This document shows positions 59,404 through 64,000 of a stretch of DNA of 64,000 bases, one piece after another (position 1 is the first letter of the stretch; the number at the start of each line of letters is the position of its first letter). Both the position numbers and the translations under genes were made by a program. Origin of the DNA: Pseudoneurospora amorphoporcata (lineage: Eukaryota > Ascomycota > Sordariomycetes > Sordariales > Sordariaceae); NCBI GenBank assembly GCA_033297205.1, contig MU859135.1, positions 1 to 64,000 of the forward strand. Reading direction: 5' to 3'. Below the pieces are notes generated by a model. It saw nothing but the letters and a program-made list of their open reading frames with translations. It searched no databases and was not told where the DNA came from.

Positions 59404-60631
59404 TTAGTGGGCAATGGCGTTGGCGCGGCGGCGGTCACGCTCCTCAGCGATGGAGAGCTTGACACCCTTGCCCTTGGGGAGGGAGATCCAGGGCTTCTCG
59501 GAGCCGATAACGAAAACGTTGGACTCGCGGGTAGCGAAGGTGTTGTCAAGAGCATCCTTGACGTGGATGATGTTGAAACCACCATCGTGACGCTCACGGT
59601 GGGTGATGACACCAACACGGCCCATGTTACGACCGCCGGTAACCATGGCGATGGAACCAGTGTCAAACTTGACGAAGTCCTCGATCTTGCCAGTCTCAAG
59701 GTTGATCTTGACAGTGTCGTTGACCTTGATCAAGGGGTCGGGGTAGCGGATGCTGTTTGTCACGCAATAAGGTTAGTCAACCGTGGGGAGAGAAATTGGA
59801 CATACCAGCCGTATAGATCCTTGCTTGAAGGTGTGTGATCCGCAGAGGAATATGTTCCCCCATTCCACTTTCCCACTATCCCGCAAAAAGGTCGCTAAGG
59901 ACAAAGTAGGGAGTGGAAGGGATGAACTTCCACGCGTATCTACCAAAGCTTGGTCCAACGGCTGATAGATGTGGGCAGAACTTACGTTCTGGCATCATGC
60001 GTAACCAAGAATGGGATACCGCCCTTGCCGAGCTGGACCCGCTTGACCTTGCCGAGCTTGTACTTGGCCTCCTCATCCTGGATGCGGTGGACGGTGAAAC
60101 GGCCCTTGGTGTCGTAGATGAGACGGAAGTGCTCGCCAGTCTTCTCGATGGTGATGACGTCCATGAAGCCGGCGGGGTAGGTGATGTCGGTGCGGACCTT
60201 GCCATCGACCTTGATGAGGCGCTGCATCATGATGGCCTTGGTCTCACGGTAGTTGAGCGCATACTTGAGGCGGTTGCGCACGAAGACGATGAGGGGCATG
60301 CACTCGCGGAGCTTGTGAGGACCAGCGGAAGGGCGGGGAGCATAGACACCCGACAGCTTGTCGAGAAGCCAGTGCGAGGGGGCGCTAAGGCGCTTCTGGT
60401 GCTTCTTCCTGAAGTAGGGAGCAAGAGTCAGTCATCACCGTCGCCGTGAAGCTTCATGTTTGCGACATCTCGACGCGATTCTTTGGTGTTGCAGCGTTCG
60501 GCACCCAATTTCGAAGACGTGACCAACTTCGAAATTGGCTGTCCATAAGCAGCGTCGCCGAAAAGCATAGTCTCGTCGATCGCAGTCGTCAACAATCCGT
60601 AGGGGTGGTCTACTTACGGTCCTCTGCCCAT
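59404..60631 (-). CDS. rps4: 40S ribosomal protein S4 (eS4), 261 aa
   Basis: Minus-strand join 60631-60618, 60408-59986 and 59752-59404; introns of 209 and 233 bp, long for this window as is common in ribosomal protein genes. Exon 1 encodes only MGRGP (last codon split). Exon 2 carries KKHQKRLSAPSHWLLDKLSG and the S4 RNA-binding domain around MPLIVFVRNRLKYALNYRE; exon 3 begins IRYPDPLIKVNDTVK and holds the KOW motif (GGRNMGRVGVITHRERHDGG) and the conserved end ERDRRRANAIAH. The length of 261 equals the family norm. It is part of the small ribosomal subunit body and binds 18S rRNA. Confidence 0.97.
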
Positions 60632-60733
60632 TTTGACGGTTGGCTAATGGATTTGCTGGTCGAGAAAATCGGGAGGGAAAGTTCGTCGAAGAGGCCGGCC
60701 AGGTAAATACGAAAAAGTGTTTTGTGCCTCGAA

Positions 60734-60740
60734 AACCCTA
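60734..60740 (+). promoter_or_regulatory. AACCCTA box upstream of the S4 gene
   Basis: AACCCTA about 105 bp upstream of the S4 start codon (reads TAGGGTT in the direction of the gene). Sites of this type are bound by Tbf1-like telobox Myb factors at ribosomal protein promoters in many ascomycetes. Function here is inferred from position and sequence only. Confidence 0.4.
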
Positions 60741-60899
60741 GCGGCCTGTGGGCAGGCGGTGAGAGCCGGCAATTGCGCTTGGCACTTGGCAGTCTTGAGT
60801 CTGAGGCTGTGCTCCACCTTGTGGGTTTGCGCCCCACCGCGACGCCTCACTTGGTGTGGAGCAGTCGGCCAGCTTATACATAAAAGGCGGCAATCGGGG

Positions 60900-60907
60900 T
60901 TAGGGTT
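60900..60907 (-). promoter_or_regulatory. AACCCTAA box upstream of the S4 gene
   Basis: Plus strand TTAGGGTT, so the gene-sense strand reads AACCCTAA followed by CCCC, about 270 bp upstream of the S4 start. It is in opposite orientation to the 60734 box. Inferred telobox-factor site. Confidence 0.45.
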
Positions 60908-61651
60908 GGCATCGATGATCGTCCATCCCGTCTCTGGGCTGTTGCCCCTGAAATGTCATGACCATCTTCTCCCGCGGTGGCCTGACATCATGAACAAGCG
61001 CTCTACCAGGCTCGTGTTTGATAACGTTGACTAGGGAAACACCTCACGATATTCATTCTGGCATCAAGTCATGTATCGATTAAAGTCAATCGAACTCATA
61101 TTTGCTTCGTTTCAATCTTTTGAACACTTTGGCATGCTACTGTGAAGTAGTCATGCATGTCTGTCATTGATATTTCTTCTCATCACGTGTACCTATCTTG
61201 TCATCTCGTCTTCCTCCATAGTGGTGGAAAGTTGCTCCCGCCTCAAATCTTCCTGGTAGATCTGATCCCTGTCCCAACCAAGGAGATGTTCATGGATATG
61301 TGTGCTACACTCCTCCCAAGGTTTGTCTCATAGACAAATGCGTGCCCCCTGATCTCCCGATCCCAACCTTTCGACAGCCCCTAGACTGACGCCGCCCGGT
61401 GTATATAAACGCAAAGAAAAGTGCTCCTCGAATCCCGTCTTGATGACCGCTTATGCCCTTCATCTAGAAACCCGTATACGCTGATAACATAGCAAAAACA
61501 AATGGAAATTCGTCATTTTCAAACGATGAGCTGGCCGTTTACATTGCGAGAATTCCTGTGTGTTGGGCATGACAAAGATATCTCTCGCTGGCGGCAAAAA
61601 GCTCACAGCATTGTAGCAAGCTCTGTGTATGCCTACCTGTTACCTCGCGAT

Positions 61652-63472
61652 TCAGAGAGCCCTCCGATGGGCGGGCCCACCCGATGAACCATCCTGACCT
61701 CCTCCTGGAAGTACTGGCCCGACTCCCCCCATACCTCCTTGGCCGTATCTCAGGCGTTCCGAGGCTGAGGGGTCTTGGGCATCATTTAGCAGGAGTCGGG
61801 AAATATCCATGTCAGGCGGTCCTCCGAAATATGACGACGACAAAGGACCGTCGGGCATGTCAGCAAATACAGAAGCCAGACCGGGCAAAGTCTCTGTCGG
61901 TTCGCATGTTGTACTCGGGAGCCACTTTGGCAATTCTTCCTTGGAACTCTGTCGCGATACTTGCGGTTCGATAGATCGAGCTATGGTCGGCTCGAGGCTT
62001 TTTGACACGGCAGGGTTGATGGAAGGTTCCAGTAGACTGATGTTGGATGAAGACGCCTCCGCGCTACCGCGGGCTTGTTGGTCCTTGTCTCTGGGATTTG
62101 TCTTCTCGATGCTGGCGTAAATGACCGGATATTTGTTGCGAACCCGGTCACGCAAATCCGTGGGCTGGCGGCTCTGAAGATGATACTCTGGATCGCGTTG
62201 AATCTTGGTCCAGGCAGGCCCGTGCTTCTTGAGTCCTGCCAGAATTTCCTTGTCGTCAAGGTCCGTAAATGGGCGCCTTTCACGACGGTGAGACTTTTTG
62301 AACGGCCCCTTGATTCCCAGTTCGACAAGATCTTCCATCTTCTTCCGGTGTGCCCGACTTTTTCTCTGTTTGGCAGGGGCCGAGTCCGAGTCGCCCCTAT
62401 CCTTATCACTCGGTCCAGCTTCTGGGTTGCTCAAAAGAGCGTCCAGCGACAAGCCATTCCTGTGCCTGCTGTGGCTGTGACTGCTTGATTCGCCTGACGT
62501 AGACTTGTCGGCCCCAGGACTTCTCTTTGCTGAACCGCCACGCAGCTCTTCGGGACAGCAGGTCCGGAACCGATCCTTGAGATCACCCGCAGTCCGGTCG
62601 TTGAATTTGTAGTCGGGATCCTCTAGAATCGTCGTCCATTTTCCAACACCATGTCGACTGACACCCAGTAAAAGATTATTGGTCTCCTCATCGGACCACT
62701 TTCTCCGTGGTTTCGCCGCCCTTCGTTTCGCCTTGCCACCGCTGGTCTTGTCTCCGTCCGTTGGGGGTGGTGATGTAATGGACCACTCCGCGGGCGGCGT
62801 TGTTGTTGTCGAGGCAGGGATATGGGCCGGAGGACTGAGATCATGCATGTAACCGCTTATCCTCGGTGGCTCATGGTCAACACCGGAGAGTATTGGGGGA
62901 AACCTGCTGGCGTTGGGGTTGGGTGGCGGTTCGTGGAGCCCGTTGAGGATGGGTGGGACCGAGACTACTTGTTGAAGAACCACCTCTTGAGTGGATTTTT
63001 GCTTCTTGAGCGGCTGTGGTAACTGAACATAATCGTCTTTGGCAGCGAGCGCCCGCTGTCGCTTCTTGGTGTAGGCATCGTGGAGAGCATCGGGGTGGTC
63101 GCCTGCAGGCCTGCGCAAAGAGAGGGGCGTACTGCTCGTCTCTGGGGAGTTGGAAAGCAGTAATTGGAGTGAATAACTCGAAGGAGGGTGACGAGCTGTA
63201 GGATCACTTCCAAAAGGGTCTATCCTTGGCGTCTGCTTGGCCAGAGACTCGTTATTTAGCGTATGAATCGGCGGTAGCGTGGGTAGTTGGCTGTCGATTC
63301 TCTGCTGCTGCTGTTGATGTTGTCCAGCATCGCGGGGCAAAGTAGGTAGAAAGAGCGAGTTGTTGTTCGCGGGGGTCGTGAGAGGACCGAGCTGGACAGG
63401 CGACGGGCTATCGGCTTGCTGAGTGTTGAGTACGGTTGAGAGGTGCATAAGTCGTGGCTCGATGGTAGCCAT
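61652..63472 (-). CDS. Two-Myb telobox DNA-binding protein (606 aa), Teb1/Tay1-like
   Basis: Single exon. The frame is open upstream to 63685, but the first ATG is at 63472 (MATIEPRLMHLSTVLN, context ACGATGG). An N-terminal Gln/Pro/Ser-rich half with a KKRQR basic patch precedes two Myb/SANT repeats: the first at about residues 255-312 (RKWSDEETNNLLLGVSRHG, ending GDLKDRFRT) and the second at about 396-447 (RRPFTDLDDKEILAGLKKHG, ending TDLRDRVRNKYP). The xDLKDRxR-type third helix is the telobox signature that reads TTAGGG. Two such repeats are the layout of fission yeast Teb1 and Yarrowia Tay1, which bind telomere repeats and also promoters. Which role applies here is unknown. Confidence 0.85.
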   Translation of the reverse strand: MATIEPRLMHLSTVLNTQQADSPSPVQLGPLTTPANNNSLFLPTLPRDAGQHQQQQQRIDSQLPTLPPIHTLNNESLAKQTPRIDPFGSDPTARHPPSSYSLQLLLSNSPETSSTPLSLRRPAGDHPDALHDAYTKKRQRALAAKDDYVQLPQPLKKQKSTQEVVLQQVVSVPPILNGLHEPPPNPNASRFPPILSGVDHEPPRISGYMHDLSPPAHIPASTTTTPPAEWSITSPPPTDGDKTSGGKAKRRAAKPRRKWSDEETNNLLLGVSRHGVGKWTTILEDPDYKFNDRTAGDLKDRFRTCCPEELRGGSAKRSPGADKSTSGESSSHSHSRHRNGLSLDALLSNPEAGPSDKDRGDSDSAPAKQRKSRAHRKKMEDLVELGIKGPFKKSHRRERRPFTDLDDKEILAGLKKHGPAWTKIQRDPEYHLQSRQPTDLRDRVRNKYPVIYASIEKTNPRDKDQQARGSAEASSSNISLLEPSINPAVSKSLEPTIARSIEPQVSRQSSKEELPKWLPSTTCEPTETLPGLASVFADMPDGPLSSSYFGGPPDMDISRLLLNDAQDPSASERLRYGQGGMGGVGPVLPGGGQDGSSGGPAHRRAL

Positions 63473-64000
63473 CGTGGAGGAAGGATTGCCCCGAGAAAGC
63501 CGGCATTGGGCAGTCGGCGAGGCTGGACCCGGGGGCGTTGAGGGCGACAGCGTGGATGTATGAATGGTTGAGTCTAGTATTGAACTGCCTGTTGAAAATT
63601 GGGTTGTTGTGACGGGATCGTGAATGTGAACAGCGCGATCTGTGGTGATGACGATGACGGAGGAGGGGAGTGGACAAGGTAGCAACCTTTTTTTTTTTCC
63701 CTCCGAGTCTGATCAACACAAGATGGTATTTGGAAGAGAGAGATCTATTAAAGAAGAAAGACGAAGCCCAGAACAAAGCCCACAAGACTATGCGTCGATG
63801 CCCACAGCGCAGAAACCGAGACTAAGACAAAGTTGTTTACCCTCGTGACAAAGAGTAGGTGGGGAGGAAAGAGGAGGGAAAGGGATTGGGGAGGGAAAAA
63901 GAGGAAGATGGAATTAAGGATGATTCTCGGACGAGGTTGTCCAGGATGAGTGAGAGGTCTCGGCTTTCACTCACTTGGGAGGTTCGATGGAGTGGTACCT
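63473..64000. promoter_or_regulatory. Leader and promoter region of the Myb gene
   Basis: Upstream of the ATG at 63472, with a T-run at 63688-63698 and a purine-rich stretch at 63855-63915. The plus-strand frames through here are shadows. The window ends before any further gene. Confidence 0.5.

Larger units (their letters stand above)
60632..61651. promoter_or_regulatory. Intergenic: S4 promoter and 3' region of the Myb gene
   Basis: Both neighbours are on the minus strand, so the S4 promoter is at the left part and the 3' region of the Myb gene at the right. Two telobox-like sites at 60734-60740 and 60900-60907 are listed separately. The rest shows no gene. Confidence 0.5.

Noticed and set aside
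59368..60449. Long plus-strand frames antisense to ribosomal protein S4
   Set aside because: S4 codon bias leaves the antisense open; they cross its introns and show no family.
1..64000. Search for CRISPR arrays, operons, 5S rRNA and riboswitches
   Set aside because: None seen. Introns, tRNA introns and gene spacing mark this as a fungal nuclear region, and I found no match to the fungal 5S rRNA start or its internal control boxes.

Overview
The window looks like part of a filamentous ascomycete (Sordariomycete) chromosome, most likely from the Neurospora/Sordaria group. The evidence is short GT-AG introns with CTAAC-type branch sites, tRNA genes with introns at position 37/38, dispersed housekeeping genes, and AT-rich blocks whose repeat copies differ only by C-to-T or G-to-A transitions, the signature of RIP (repeat-induced point mutation). 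The genus is an inference.

Block 1 (1-4770) is transposon debris. It opens inside an LTR (1-97), followed by AT-rich decayed DNA into which four short terminal-inverted-repeat elements have inserted, each flanked by its own 8-bp target duplication. A gene segment follows (5944-19016): a large N-myristoylated low-complexity protein, tRNA-Ile, a 97-aa cupin, a 1258-aa transcription factor joining two C2H2 fingers to a Zn2Cys6 cluster, and a previously easy-to-miss two-exon 68-aa cysteine-rich protein.

Block 2 (20151-24170) is a second decayed transposon, bounded by 45-bp inverted repeats and a TA duplication, with two solo LTRs of different families nested in it, each with a perfect 5-bp target duplication. 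The larger LTR is the same family as the one at position 1, in opposite orientation. Next comes gene-poor DNA with what may be a decayed gene (25650-26710), then tRNA-Gly, a five-part phospholipase C locus whose C2 domain is split by a 631-bp intron, an orphan ORF beside tRNA-Glu, a 2OG-Fe(II) dioxygenase, an AIM11-like mitochondrial protein, a conserved-looking hypothetical protein, an RNA-dependent RNA polymerase with an N-terminal RRM-like region, and mitochondrial D-lactate dehydrogenase.

From 50.1 to 59.4 kb there is no confident gene, only two or three weak candidates. The window closes with ribosomal protein S4 (eS4) and a two-Myb telobox protein. The S4 upstream region carries two AACCCTA/TAGGGTT boxes, the type of site bound by telobox Myb proteins, which makes the gene pair worth testing together. 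All exon joins below were worked out by reading frame and splice-site consensus; every multi-exon model closes in frame.
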